Source: Notolepis coatsorum (Eukaryota; Chordata; Actinopteri; Aulopiformes; Paralepididae). Taken from it: a stretch of 64,000 nt of DNA. Positions 12,108 to 25,000 of this stretch are shown here, piece after piece. The notes beneath the pieces were generated by a model, which saw only the letters and a program-made list of their open reading frames with translations, did not search any database and had not been told where the DNA came from. Numbering within the stretch: the stretch's first letter is position 1; the number at the start of each line of letters is the position of its first letter. The translations under genes were made by a program, and so were the position numbers. The stretch is from NCBI GenBank assembly GCA_963971535.1, contig OZ020598.1, forward strand, positions 89,628,021 to 89,692,020. The letters run 5' to 3'.

Positions 12108-15100
12108 TCAGATTCAGATTCCTTTATTAAGTGTAAACACATTGGTAATTGTTGCGGCATTACAGTGTATGTTTTCTCACATAAACAGCAACAACAGACA
12201 CAGGACAAAGACAGTGCAGTGGAGGATTAATTATTTGAATAAATATATATATATATATAAAGTGTATAAAGTGTAAAGTAAACTGCAGAGTTCCAGTCAG
12301 GACCAGTGCAGTATTATTTCCAGTGTCATTGTCATTGTGCCAGTGTCACTTGGGGGAGGAGGGGGGGCCTGAGTTATTGATCAGCCTGGCGGCTGAGGGG
12401 AAAAAACTCTGTGTCTGGCTTTCATAGCCTTTGGAATCCGCAGCCTTCTCCGAGAGGGGAGCAGTGTGAAGAGGCTGTGGCCGGGGTGGGAGGGGTCGGC
12501 CATGATCCTTTTTGCCATCTTCAGCGCCCTGGAGTCGTGCAGGGACCTGAGGAAGGGCAGGGGACAGCTGATCACCCTCTCCGCAGAGCGAATCACCCGC
12601 TGCAGCTTGGCGAGATCTTTTGCCGCTGCAGCGGGGAACCAGGATATGATGGAGTGGGTGAGGATTGATTCGATGATGGCCATGTAGAATTGGGCCATCA
12701 TGGTCCTCGGCAGCCCCGCCGCCAGAGGCGAACCAGACAGCCACCTCTCCTTCCACGTTGCCGTCTGATCCAGCGCACAGCACTGGCGAAAAACGCGGTC
12801 CCCCTGACCAGTACATCCAATAAATCTGTGGAACGGGTGAGTGGTTATGTGAACTATGTGAGAATGCTATTCATCGACTACAGCTCGGCATTCAATACCA
12901 TAGTCCCCTCCAAACTCATAGCCAAGCTCAGGGACCTGGGCTTGAACTATGACCTCTGCCAGTGGGTCTTGGACTTCCTGACGGGCAGACCCCAGGTGGT
13001 GAGAGCAGGCAACTGCACCTCCTCATCCATCACCCTCAACATAGGGGCCCCCCAGGGCTGTGTTCTGAGTCCCCTCCTCTACTCCCTGTACACACACGAC
13101 TGTGTGGCTCAGCGGAGTAACAACACAATCATCAAATTTGCTGACGACACAGTAGTGGTGGGCCTGATCTCTGCAAACGACGAGAGGGCCTACCTGGAAG
13201 AGGTCAAGGTCCTGGCGGGATGGTGCCAGGAGAACAGCCTCTCCCTGAACGTCAGCAAAACAAAGGAGATGATTGTGGACTTTAGGAGGTCGGGGGTCAA
13301 GGACTACAGCCCCCTCAGCATCGACGGGGCACCGGTTGAGAGAGTGAACAGTTTTAAGTACCTCGGAGCCCACATATCCGAGGACTTGACATGGACCACA
13401 CACATTGACAGTGTTGTGAAGAAGGCACGACAACGCCTCTACTTCCTCAGGCGCCTAAGGAAGTTCCAAGTCAGTCAGAAGACCCTTAAGAACTTCTACT
13501 CATGTACAATAGAGAGCATCCTGACTGGCAACATCACCTCCTGGTTTGGGAATAGCACTGCACAAGACCGAAGCAGACTACAAAGAGTGACACGTTCAGC
13601 CGAACGCACAATTGGAGGGGGGCTTCCCACCCTCCAGAACATTTACAACAAGCGGTGCAGGGGTAAGGCTAAGAGAATCATCAAGGACTCCAGCCACCCG
13701 AACAACTGCCTCTTTGAACTGCTGCGGTCAGGCAAGCGATACCGGAGTCTCAAGGCGAGCACAGAAAGACTCAGAAGAAGCTTCTATCCCCAGGCCATCA
13801 GGCTGCTCAACGAACAATGAACACTATGCAACAACCATCAAATGCACACAGCACACACATCCACACGCACACACTCACTTTAAACAAACAACACACTGCA
13901 GCACCCACTCTCCACACTTTAGATCACCTAAACACACTTTATATTTATTGGTAAAGGATTTGCACTATAACTCGTACACCTTACTGTAAATTGTACCTAA
14001 ATTGTACCTCATCCCATTTCTGCTTTGCACTATATAGTATTGTATATTAGTACATTGCATAGTATATTGTATATTGTATGGTAACTCAGTTACTTCTATT
14101 CTGCATCGAACATTGTACATATGTCTATACTGAACACTGTGACCTCTATTTTTACTTCTATTTTACATGCTATACTATTTTATTTCATACTTATCTTGTC
14201 TAGCACAGTCTCTGGAGCGTAACAGTAAGAAGCATTTTGTATAAAAGTATTCTGTACTTCTGTATGACAACTATTAAAGAAACTTGAACTTAAACTTGAA
14301 ACTTGGTGTTGGGAAAGTGTCCGGTGGGTTTGAACACCCGATGTGCAGAAGCTAAGTTTCAACTGCCAGAGGAAGAACATCCTCTTTTGGGCCTTTTTAA
14401 GCAGGGCCATGATGTTTTGCTCCCACTTCAGATCCCGGGAGATGGTCATGCCTAGAAAGCGGCATGACTCCACGGAGGCCACCTGGGTGCCTCCCAGCAT
14501 GATGGGAGGGGGCGGGGCTGCTTTCCTCCGGAAGTCCACCACCATCTCCACTGTCTTTAGAGCATTGAGCTCAAGGTTGTTGCAGCTGCACCAGCTCGGC
14601 AACCTCTTGATCTCCCTCCTGTAGGCCGTCTCGTCCCCCCTGGAGATGAGACCCACCAGGGTGGTGTCGTCAGAGAATTTCAGGAGTTTGGGTGGGTGGA
14701 GGAAGAGGGCGGGGGGGAACCTCTTTCTCAAACCTACAGTCAAATGTATTTAGCTTGTTCGCAAGGGGGACGCTGTCAGGCGCCTCTGGGGACTTCGGCT
14801 TGTAGTTTGTAATGGTCTTGAGGCCTTTCCATACGGAGGAGGAATTTCCGTCAGATAGCTGCTGCCGCAGTTTCTCTGAGAAGCAAAGTTTCGCCTCCCT
14901 CACCTCTTTGGCGAACTTGTACTTGGCCTGCCTGAAGCGATCCACATCTCCACTGAGCCTGGCCACCTCCTTCTCCGACCTCAGCCGCCTGAGTTGGGCT
15001 GAAAACCAGGGCTTGTCGTTGTTGAAGATCTTCCTAGAGCGGAGGGGGACACACACCTCCTCGCCAAGGCTGATGAAAGATGTCACAGTACCTGTGTATT

Positions 15101-16200
15101 CATCCAGGTTGTTTCCAGCGTCAGGCCCCGCCCACTTGACAAAGTCCTGGTCACAGCCAGGCGCGGAGACGCTCGCATGCCTCACTGGACCACACTCTGA
15201 AGCTCCGCACTACAGGTTTAGAGAGTTTTAATCTCTGCCTGTAGCGAGGGATCAGGTGGATAAGATGGTGATCCCTGTTGCCCAGCGCAGCACGGGGGAC
15301 AGAATGGTAGGCCTGCCGAATTGTACAATAACAATGATCAAGAGTGTTCACTCCCCGAGCTGGGCAAGTGACTTGCTGCCTGTATTTGGGGAGAGACCGG
15401 CTCAGATGAGCCTGGTTAAAAATAAATCCCCCAATACAACAGCGAAACTGTCCGGGGTGGTTTCGTTCAGCGTTCGTCAGCTGTTCGGCCAGCGTGTCTA
15501 CCGCCGCGGTGACGTCAGTGTCAGGAGGAATATAAACACAGACGAGGATGTAAGAGTTGAACTCACGGGGGAATAGAATGGACGACAGAGGATGCAGAGG
15601 GATTCGATAGCAGAGGAACAGTGTTGGTGAATCACTGTCATGTTGGAACACCAGCGATTTTTTACAAAAAACACAAGTCCACCTCCACGCGACTTACCAA
15701 CCGCCTCGAAGTCCCTGTCGGCACGAAACGCGGAAAAGCCCTCAAGCTGTACAGCTCCGTCTGGAACTGATGGCTTCAGATGGGTCTCCACGAACACAAA
15801 GACAGCTGTGGAGTGGAAGTCATTGTTTCCCGCAACCAGCCACCGGAGTTCGTCCATTTTATTTGGGATAGAGTTCACGTTACCGAGGAATATACCGGGG
15901 AGTGGTGGGGACGGGGGACGTGAGCCCCTCCGCCAGAGGGGAACCAGACAGCCACCTCTCCTTCCCCGTTGCCGTCTGATCCAGCGCACAGCACTGGCGA
16001 AGAACGCGGTCCCCCTGACCAGTACATCCAATAAATCCGTGGAACGGGTGAGTAGTGTTGGAAAAGTGTCCGGTGGGTTTGAACACCCGATGTGCAGAAG
16101 CTCTTCTTTAGTGTGGGAAGTTAAACAGGACACAGATACAACACAAAACAAACAAAACACAACACACTGTAACGCCAAAGCATCCGTGAGTGGCGCCATC
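12108..16200 (-). pseudogene. L2-type LINE, minus strand, interrupted
   Basis: A long but decayed LINE read from about 16,200 down to 12,108. In order it has an N-terminal region, an endonuclease (E-T-H-L near 15,780, a GDFN-like box mutated to G-F-I-F-N, then L-D-H-C-Y and R-D-H-H), a linker (14,670-15,185), an RT palm with F-S-D-D (about 14,670), a thumb (12,381-12,701), and a 3' end with AATAAAGG and GAATCTGAATCTGA. Several frames are needed, so frameshifts are present. It is split by the plus-strand LINE at 12,844-14,305. Around that split sits a second, about 165-bp copy of its own N-terminal segment (12,720-12,843 plus 14,306-14,347 match 15,931-16,101). Confidence 0.85.
12844..14305 (+). 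mobile_element. L2-type LINE, plus strand, 5'-truncated, ORF open
   Basis: The reading frame is open from the 5' truncation to a stop at 13,818-13,820. It encodes about 325 residues of reverse transcriptase: M-L-F-I-D-Y-S-S-A-F-N-T-I, G-A-P-Q-G-C-V-L-S-P, K-F-A-D-D-T-V-V-V-G-L (about 13,134-13,160), a thumb region and the C-terminal R-L-L-N-E-Q. The first 50 codons of the longer frame starting at 12,690 belong to the opposite-strand LINE, not to this element. The 3' untranslated part runs to a tail of TTGAACTTAAACTTGAAAC at about 14,284-14,303. Insertion was almost blunt, with at most a GTG duplication. It is younger than the LINE it interrupts, because its frame is intact. Confidence 0.85.
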
Positions 16201-17222
16201 TTGTTTCAATCCCTGTATGGGAGACTTGTAAAACAGTGGGAGAGGAAACATGGGGCGGACCCGAGCGCCTGCTCCAACAATCCGCAGTGGACAGCAGGTG
16301 TCTCAGGTATTCCCATAAATATTTTGCATTGCCCACAGCTGTGCAGTATATATCCACAAATGTAGCAAGGTCCATTCAACCTGTGACATTATTAATGCAT
16401 TTATTTTTTTAAACTAATTTGATCACAGAGATCAGTTAATCATCTTCCCTTTATTAATTTGCTTAGATCTTTTGTACATGTGATCTCAAGAAGGTGCTGA
16501 ATGAGCAACATTGTTCATGTCTGGTAAATTTTAGCATGGTGTTATTCACCGTCAAAGATGAAAAAAGAAAAGAAAAAACAGAAAATTGATATTCTCCTTT
16601 GGTTCATTACAATTTACTCAAGCCTAGTAACAGACACAGCATTTCTGACTGGGAATACATTCCCAGAGAACCATAGATGTCCCTAGATACCAGGAACATG
16701 CAAATGGACCTTGTAGAAGTGGAGCAATCTTCCATTTACTTAGGTATGTATTTTTAGGCGGATTTTCAGAAAATAGGGCTAGGGCTTAAGATGTTAATGT
16801 TACAGTACTAAGACACTTGGGGCAGAGCTGTTTCGCAGGCTGTATGACGTAGGCATAGCTCTACATAGGAGTGTGATTTGTGCCCCTCCCTCCATTGCTC
16901 ATAAGCCACTGGACTTCTTTCTGCCTAACCCTGCATGCCTTCCTGCTAAAAAGGGACCGGTAATTAGACCCATCTAACCTTACATTTTTTACAAAAAGCA
17001 TTAATATAATCTTCGTAATGCTGTGTTTTAATTATGGCCACATGTCATGCAAGCAATATTGTTATCATTTTAGCTAACCTTAGCTAGCCGGCAAGCTCAT
17101 GTAACCAGAACTAAGAAATGTTGTTAATATTAACTTGTCAATTCAAACACCTCAGTATTTTCTTTTTCTTTCTTATATTTAATATCTTTATTTTCTGCCC
17201 AAACTAGCCAAGTTTAACATTA
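16201..17222. other. unannotated stretch, no gene seen
   Basis: AT-rich DNA with short homopolymers. I see no coding frame, transposon terminus or RNA gene. It forms the left host flank of the nested block. Confidence 0.6.
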
Positions 17223-17545
17223 GCTACTGTCAGTGCCGTCTGGGAGAAATGCGAGGCCCTGTGCGAGTTCCAAACGCTGGTTCTCTTGGCCAAGACATCC
17301 ACTCGCTCCAGTGGACAGCGCCGAATAGACCCTGTACCTGGCTGTACCCCCTCCCCTCGTGGATAATACCGGTCTTCTTCACATCTCTCTACCGACTACC
17401 AGACCGACGCCAACCAGCTCCCCTTAGTGTTAGTCCTCCCACCCCACGATGCTTTGCATAAAAGTAATTGAATGAAACCAATAGTATATCTGCAGAGCCG
17501 CAGAGCCCGGAACACTATTCTACAAACGTGTCTAATGTGAAATAT

Positions 17546-17550
17546 ATAAG
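17546..17550. repeat. BEL-1 target-site duplication (left)
   Basis: ATAAG, matched by ATAAG at 26,686-26,690 directly after the 3' LTR. Five bases is the duplication size expected of BEL/Pao integrases. Confidence 0.9.
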
Positions 17551-18946
17551 TGTTGTGAAGGATCAGATTAAACCGAATATATATATTTATTTATGGATAT
17601 ATATTTAATAGTATTTGTATATCGTTTGATATCCCCTGTATATTCCTTGTACAATATGCACTGAATATCCCTTTAGTCTACTAACAGCCCATAATAGTTT
17701 CATTCTACCATTGGACGAGAACCTGGCGCCAGCAGCCATGCCCCTTGGTTCAAGTTCAATCGTGCCGACCAACATGTCGTGGCAAGCCCGGTTCCGCGTA
17801 GGAATACGTCTGGCGAAATACGAATGGTACTATTTGTTCACAGCGCATATATATATGGCGCAAGTAAAGTAGAACTTTCTTTTAGTCCATTAGTCCTTTA
17901 CCCTCCAACCTAGTAACAGACGCGAAGCCTCACCCACGACGCACGTGTGGTGCAGTAAGGCCTACTTGGCCTCAGAATAGGCATTGAGACATCGTGTAGA
18001 TTAATAGTTGAATTGTCATAGTTTGGCACTATACCGTCGAGTTGGACGTATTTCTATTAAGTTAATAATAGTCTATTATGTATGGTGCATCGTTCGGTTA
18101 GAGTTATAAAGTGAGCAGTACCCCCATCGTTCCTGACGTTATCTGGAGTCTTAACCAGGCTGGGCAGACCACGTGTGGTGCTTGCATCCGAGGAGCTCCG
18201 GGCCAGGACGAGTGGACCTGTACATTGGATTACTTTACCCGGACGACGGCGAGCCTTCCACGGCTTGGATTATCTACATGCTTTGGGTGCTTTGATTATG
18301 CCATGGATAACGGCCAACACTGCTGAGTGTTGGAACTACCCCCCGGAGAGGAGTCCAGGTGAGACGGCGCTCTACCCCGAGTGAGGTCGCCTCACGTCTC
18401 TTCGTTGTGGACCGGCAGCTACCGTCCACCAGAGGGTCCAGCTGTATTCATCTGTGGACCGAGGTTCTGTGGGCACCGTGTTCAGGACTCTGAATTCTCC
18501 CAAGAAATCGTCGGCCAGATGGGATACCGCCAGCGGCTCTTCTAACCCCCCCCCCCTACTGTCTTACAACCAGCGGGACCCCCCCCTTAGTGTATCCAGC
18601 TATAATCATTTAAGTACCATCGCTATAGTTCCCTAAAGAACCAGGTTGTATACTTGCTCCCTGCGTAACCAGAGATTGGACATTCAATGTTGATTTACCT
18701 ACGAATACTCATTTGCCTTACAAGTGCATTTCAAATCATAAATGTCATTAAGTGAACGTTGTATATACCCTTTGCTATATAAAATATTCGATTTATACAT
18801 TTGTGTGGACTTCGTTTCATCAGGTGGGAAAGTGTTCATCATATCTATATCATGTACTGGATGGCCAGAAGTTAAAGTACAAGCGGTAGTGGTTTAATAA
18901 TACCATACTTATCAATACAGTCAGGGAATTATACCCCTCAGTTACA
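17551..18946 (+). repeat. BEL-1 5' LTR
   Basis: 1,396 bp, starting TGTTGTGAAGG and ending CAGTTACA. It carries a TATATATAT box inside GCGC-flanked sequence at about 17,846, a plausible promoter. It differs from the 3' LTR at only about three places (GTGTAGA/GTGTGGA, ATTATACC/ATTGTACC and the length of a C run), so insertion was very recent. Short frames inside the LTR recur in every copy simply because the LTR is copied. Confidence 0.95.
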
Positions 18947-18948
18947 AT

Positions 18949-18966
18949 TGGTCCTTCGAGCCGGAT
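18949..18966 (+). promoter_or_regulatory. BEL-1 primer-binding site (tRNA-Tyr)
   Basis: TGGTCCTTCGAGCCGGAT, two bases after the LTR, is complementary to the 3' end of animal tRNA-Tyr (acceptor stem CCTTCGA/TCGAAGG plus CCA). The tRNA identity is from memory of tRNA-Tyr sequences. Confidence 0.8.
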
Positions 18967-19014
18967 GGTAACTAGTGTAATATTAATATAGTGTTATTAA
19001 TATTGAAATGGCCT

Positions 19015-22000
19015 ATGATGAACACTCCACGAAACGGTCCTCCTAACGTAGAACACCCGCAGCGCAGACGACAGCCACCTCAGTACTTAGAGGATTACGC
19101 TGTCAGTCAACTACCTAGCCTTCGACAAACGGTAAACGCGGTAAAAGTAGAAAGTAAAATTATGTCTGACCTTAACGACCAGGTTTCCCCGACCACAGAG
19201 GCCCTAGTGGGTTCTAATGTAACTGACCAAGCTCACGGTGGGGACCAGGAGGGAGCTGACATGCCTTTACCCCCCGCCAATACCGAAGAAGTAGTCCCCG
19301 ACCAGCCCCGGGAGGAAGACAACCCTACAGAGAGAGAACTCTGCACGGAAGAAGAGGAGGAGAGCGCCGAGGAAATAGAGCTCCAGGACTCCCCAACGAG
19401 CGGCTCACCCAGGAGCGGCTCACCTCTACAACCGTCTTCCCCCAGCGAAGCGGAGAGGATGCTACAACAGGCGTTCCTCGTCAGCCTGACAGCCTCTACC
19501 GAACGCGATCGACTTCAGGGTGAACGCGATCGACTTCAGGGCGAACGCGATCGACTCCAAGCACAGATGCTTATCGAGCGCGAACAACTCCAAGCGCAGC
19601 AACGGAGCGAAGAAGAGCGCATACGCCTGGAGATGAGACGCCTTCAGACGGAAGAGAATATGGCAAGAGACCGGGCCGACGCACAGCGCGCCGCTGCCGG
19701 TGCCCAAAGAGAAGCAGATCTCACCAAGCGCGAAGCCGAGCGCGACAAGCTACAAGCGCAGCTAATGGAGCAGCTGATCCTCAAGGCAACACCCTCTCCC
19801 TCCGCCAGGGGTTCAAGGAACTCGTCGAGACAACAGTCAAGGGCAGCGTCTCCTAACCGAGCAAGCGACCCTGAACTTGACCAACAGACCAAGCCTATAC
19901 CCCCCGCAGACCCCCTTCCCAGACCGGTCCAAGCGAGACCCAGCTACAAGGAAGGAGCGGCATACACTGCGGAGAAGCTAAATAAACGACTACAGGATCT
20001 AGAGGACCTGATAGAAGAAGAAGAGGGAGAGGAGGAGAACCAAGCCCGACGACAGCACAGTACTCCACCGGACCAGGAGGTCCAGTACAGCCCAGGCTAT
20101 ACCCCCGCGGCGCTGCGCTACAGACCCCCGACTCTATTCACAGGTGAGCACGACGCACGACCAGCCCCGAGGAATAGCACCTGGACCAGCGGGCCATGGT
20201 ACCCTGTCGGTACCAGCCCACAGAGAGGCGCAAGAGGAGACTCGCCTAGGAGGTCTCTCCCCCAACGCTCGCCGATGTATCAGCCATCCACGGCGTCATA
20301 CATTGCCACGCCGACATTTCCAGACTTCACCTATGAGAATCGAGCACAGTACACGGAGCTCCGGATGTGCTTAGAGACAATGATGGTGGACGTCGTTGAT
20401 GAACGTCACAAGTATGCAATATTACTGAAGCACCTGAAAGTACCGCGAGCGCACAATATAGCGCTAGCCTATGCCACCTCTACGACCCCATACACCGCGG
20501 CTCTAGCAGCGCTGGACCAGAGATATGGACGTATATGGGATTACGTAATCCAAGAGATAAGGCATATTGATCGCCTACCCCCAGCAACAGACAATCGCTC
20601 ATTGGACGACCTGTCAATCAAAGTGCAGTCCCTGGTAGGGATGCTGGGAGCGCAACGGGAAAAGGGCATGCATGAGCTATACGCCAACTCTAACGTCGAG
20701 AGGATTCTAGAGAAGCTGCCACCCGCAAGACAAGAGCGTTTTAGGCGGCAGAGAGACCACCGTGATCCTAACGGTCCCGAACCATCCCTCCTTGATCTAG
20801 CCGACTTCCTGGCGAGAGAAGTCAGCAGCTTACGACTGGATACGTTCGTGCGGAGCACGCCAAGCTCCAGAGAGGGACCCAGGAGAATAAACGATGGAAG
20901 AAGATCGGTGACTGTCATGCACCAATCAGAGTCAGTACCGAGCAGTAAGAGCCACAGTACCCCCTCGAGAAAAGAGAAGTGGAAGATGGTGTGCCCCTAC
21001 TGTGAGAAAGAACACTGGCTGTCACAATGTGACCTGTTCACAAAGATGAATGCAGAAGAAGTGAGTCAATGGATAAAGTCCAACAGGCGCTGTTACCGAT
21101 GTGCGCGCAGTCACATGGCAGCCGAATGCCGCCTAAAGAAAAGGTGCAGTCGGTGTGACGGAGCCCATCTAGATATACTACACGACAGTAACAGAAGAAG
21201 GCCTGCACCTGCACCATCGAGCGGCACCAGGGCAAGTGTCATGTACATTGACCCCGCCAGCAGCAGCGGCGCCCAAGTGCTCTTAAAGGTAGTCCGTGTG
21301 ACATTGAGCTACCAAGATAAAGTCATGGACACTTACGCCGTCCTTGATGACGGGTCAGAGAAGACCCTTCTGCTCGCGTCTGCTGCGGCCCAGCTGGGAC
21401 TGCGGGGGAGCGAGAACCAAATGACGATTCGGACAATAAGAAGAGATTTAAAGACGATAAAAGGCGAGAATGTCTCCTTCACTATCGCAGCAAGCGGGCA
21501 GCCAGAGCGACGGTATAGGATTACAAATGCTTTCACCAGCCAAGAAATAGGACTATCGCAGTACACCTACCCCATCGCCAAGCTGATGGATACATATGTG
21601 CACCTGCGTCAACTACCTATCCCGCTCATAGACGGCGCCACCCCGACCCTGCTGATAGGCTCCGACCATGCAGAACTCATAGTCCCGATTGACCGGGTCC
21701 ATACAGGACCCCGAGGCTGTCCTGCAGCAGTCGAGACCCGCCTAGGGTGGACACTACAAGGCCCCCTCGCTAAATCTCTCAACCGAACAGCAGCCACTAG
21801 CTGCCTCCACTCCAGAACGACAGAAGAAGACACCACTCTCCTGCAGCATGTCGAGAGGCTATGGACACTAGAGACAATGCCCTTTAAGAACGAAAAGAAA
21901 GATATTCGTTCTAAAGAAGACATTTACGCCATCAACCTACTCGAGCAAGGGACAAAGAGAGTCACAGTCGGCGGAGTGATGAGATACGCAACTCCACTCC

Positions 22001-25000
22001 TGAGGCGAGAGGGAATGCCCACCTTTCACGCAAAGAAAGACGCCACGGAGCGCTATCTATTGAACACAGAGCGGCGCCTAGCCAAAGACCCCGCTCAAGA
22101 GAGTGTGTACCGCGCCGAGATTGAGAAGCTAATCACAGCGGGACACGTGACAAAGATTGACATTAAAGAGGCCGATCAGACGACCGAATCATGGTACGTG
22201 CCGCACCACAAGGTCCACCACAACGGCAAGGATCGCATTGTGTTTAACTGCAGCTACCAGATCGGATCCCAAAATCTGAATAAAGAGCTCTTGCCCGGCC
22301 CCACACTCGGCCCCTCCCTACTGGGCGTGCTACTGCGCTTCCGCCAGGACAAGGTGGCTATCAGCGGGGATATCAAAGGGATGTTCCTGCAGGTGAGACT
22401 AGTGGAGGAGGACAAACCCCTGCTGCGGTTCCTATGGAGAGAGAGGATCGGAGATGAGAACCCAGCCATCTACCAGTGGGAAGTACTCCCCTTCGGAACC
22501 ACATGCAGCCCGTGCTGTGCTACATTTGCACTACAGAAACACGTCGCAGAGGACCCAGCAGCAGATGAAGAGGTCCGACACAGTGTGAAGAACAGTTTCT
22601 ACGTGGACAACTGTTTACAAAGCGTTTCGACTCAAGAAGAAGCCGAGGCTCTCCTAATCAAGCTACGCGCCTCCCTGATCAAAGGCGGCTTTGATCTCAG
22701 GCAGTGGGCCAGCAGTGACCCGCACGTATTGCGCAGCCTCTCCCCCGCGGACAAGGCTGCCAGCAGCGAGACCTGGATGGCGACCATCCCAGGAGAAGCC
22801 CAAGAAATGACACTAGGACTAGTCTGGCGCTTCAAAACAGACTCGCTCCACTATAGACACAAACCCTTGACTCCAGAGCAGGGAAGGTCGACGGCGACAC
22901 CGACCACCAGACGGAGTGTGTACAGAACACTCGCCAGACAATATGACCCGTTGGGATGTATTCTACCTTACACCACCAGGGCAAAGATGATTGTACGAGC
23001 ACTATGGGACAAGGACCAGGGCTGGGACGACCCAATACCCGCACACCTTGCCTCCACATGGAGAGAGTGGGAGACGGAACTCCGCTCACTCCCAGGCGTC
23101 AATATACGCCGCAGCTACTTCCCACCCACGGTGAGGCCAGAGACATGCAAGATGGATCTACACGTCTTCAGCGACGCCTCCGAAGTAGCCTATGGATCGG
23201 TGGCCTACTTGCGTGCCCAAGAGAAGGGAGGAGAGATACACACTGCTTTCATCCTGGCTCGCTCAAGAATAGCCCCACGAAAGCAACAATCTATCCCGCG
23301 TCTAGAGCTCTGCGCAGCCCTAGCAGGAGCGCATCTAGCCACGTTAATCCAACGTGAACTCACCATTCCGGTGCACAGAACAATCTTGTGGTCAGATTCC
23401 ACGACAGTACTCACATGGATCAAGTCTGATTCATGCAGATACAAAGTCTTCGTGGGAGTCAGAGTCACCGAGATTCAAGAGTTAACAGAAGCAGCGAGCT
23501 GGCGGTATGTGGACACCAAACACAACCCAGCTGACGTCATCACCCGGGGAATGTCCCTGGATGACCTCACCCGTCGCAACATCTACAGTGACGGACCAGA
23601 ATTCCTCAAGCTCCCGGAAGAAGAGTGGCCTACGCCCACCCCACGGGAAGCAAGTAAAGAGGAGGCTGAGAACAAGAAACCTATGTTCTGTGGACTGAGC
23701 ACAGTCGCCTCCACAGACCCCAACATAGATGACTGCATTACCCTACAGAGTGCGCAGCTAAAGACATTCCTGTGGCACCACCCAGAGATTCAGTCCACCA
23801 CTGACATTTCAGCAGCTGACTATGAAGAAGCAGAACTTCTTCTACTACAACGAGCCCAGAGAGACTCGTTCCCCGATGAGCTAGACTGTCTACAGGGAGG
23901 AAAGCCCGTCCCATCAGACAGCAGACTGCTCCACCTGGCACCCGAGAGCGACGCCCATAATCTCATCAGAGTGGGTGGTCGCCTGCGGAGAGCCCCCGAT
24001 CTACCGGATGACATTAAGTACCCGATAGTCTTGAACAGCCGACACAAGGTCACAGAGCTGATCATAAAGAAATACGACGAGGATGTACACCACGCAGGAG
24101 CAGAGAGAGTCTTCGCGGAGATCAGACGTCGCTATTGGATACTTCAAGGAAGAGAAGCGGTGCGACGCTTCCAGCGAACCTGTCTAGACTGCCGAAAGTG
24201 GCGCGCGCAGCCCAGCATACCCCGGATGGCTGACTTACCTCCCTGTCGCCTCCGACTCGGCGACAAGCCATTCCACTCCACAGGCATGGACTGTTTTGGC
24301 CCGTTGTATATAAAGAGAGGAAGAGGAACCGAGAAGCGGTGGGGTATTGTATTCAAATGCATGACCACCAGAGCGATCCATATCGAACTCCTTCCGACCA
24401 TGAGCACAGACTCATTCCTTATGGCCTTCCGAAGATTCACATCACGGAAAGGAAAACCGTCTACATTGTTGTCTGATCACGGGACAAACTTCAAAGGCGG
24501 AGAAAGAGAGCTGAGAGAGAGCTTCCAAGCTATGGGCCCAGAACTTAAGACCCACCTCGCTCCATCCCAGATTGACTTCCAGTTTAATCCCCCGAACGCA
24601 CCCCACTTCGGTGGAACCTGGGAACGAGAAGTACGTTCTATAAAGACAGCCCTGTACGCCGTGCTTGGGGCCCAGACTGTGGCGGAGGAAGTCCTAATGA
24701 CAGTCCTCACGGAGATCGAGGGAGTATTGAACTCCAAGCCCCTCGGCTACGTCTCCAGTGATGTAGCAGATGTCGACCCAGTCACCCCCAACACACTCTT
24801 AATGGCGCGGCTGGACCCCGCGCTACCCCAGACAATCTACAGGCCTGAAGAAGCGAACGGCCGAAGAATGTGGAGCTACAGTCAAGTGCTAGCTGACAAG
24901 TTTTGGAACAGCTTCCTACTCCACTACCTACCGTCTCTACAGACCCGCCAGAAGTGGGTAAAAGAGAGAGACAATTTGACAGAAGGAACAGTCGTCATGA

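Noticed and set aside
12690-12843. N-terminal 50 residues of the long plus-strand LINE frame
   Set aside because: This part is antisense to the minus-strand LINE and is joined by chance to the true RT frame.
18111-18326. 71-residue frame present identically at 18,111, 25,851 and 29,332
   Set aside because: It lies inside the BEL-1 LTR. Its identity reflects LTR duplication, not selection.
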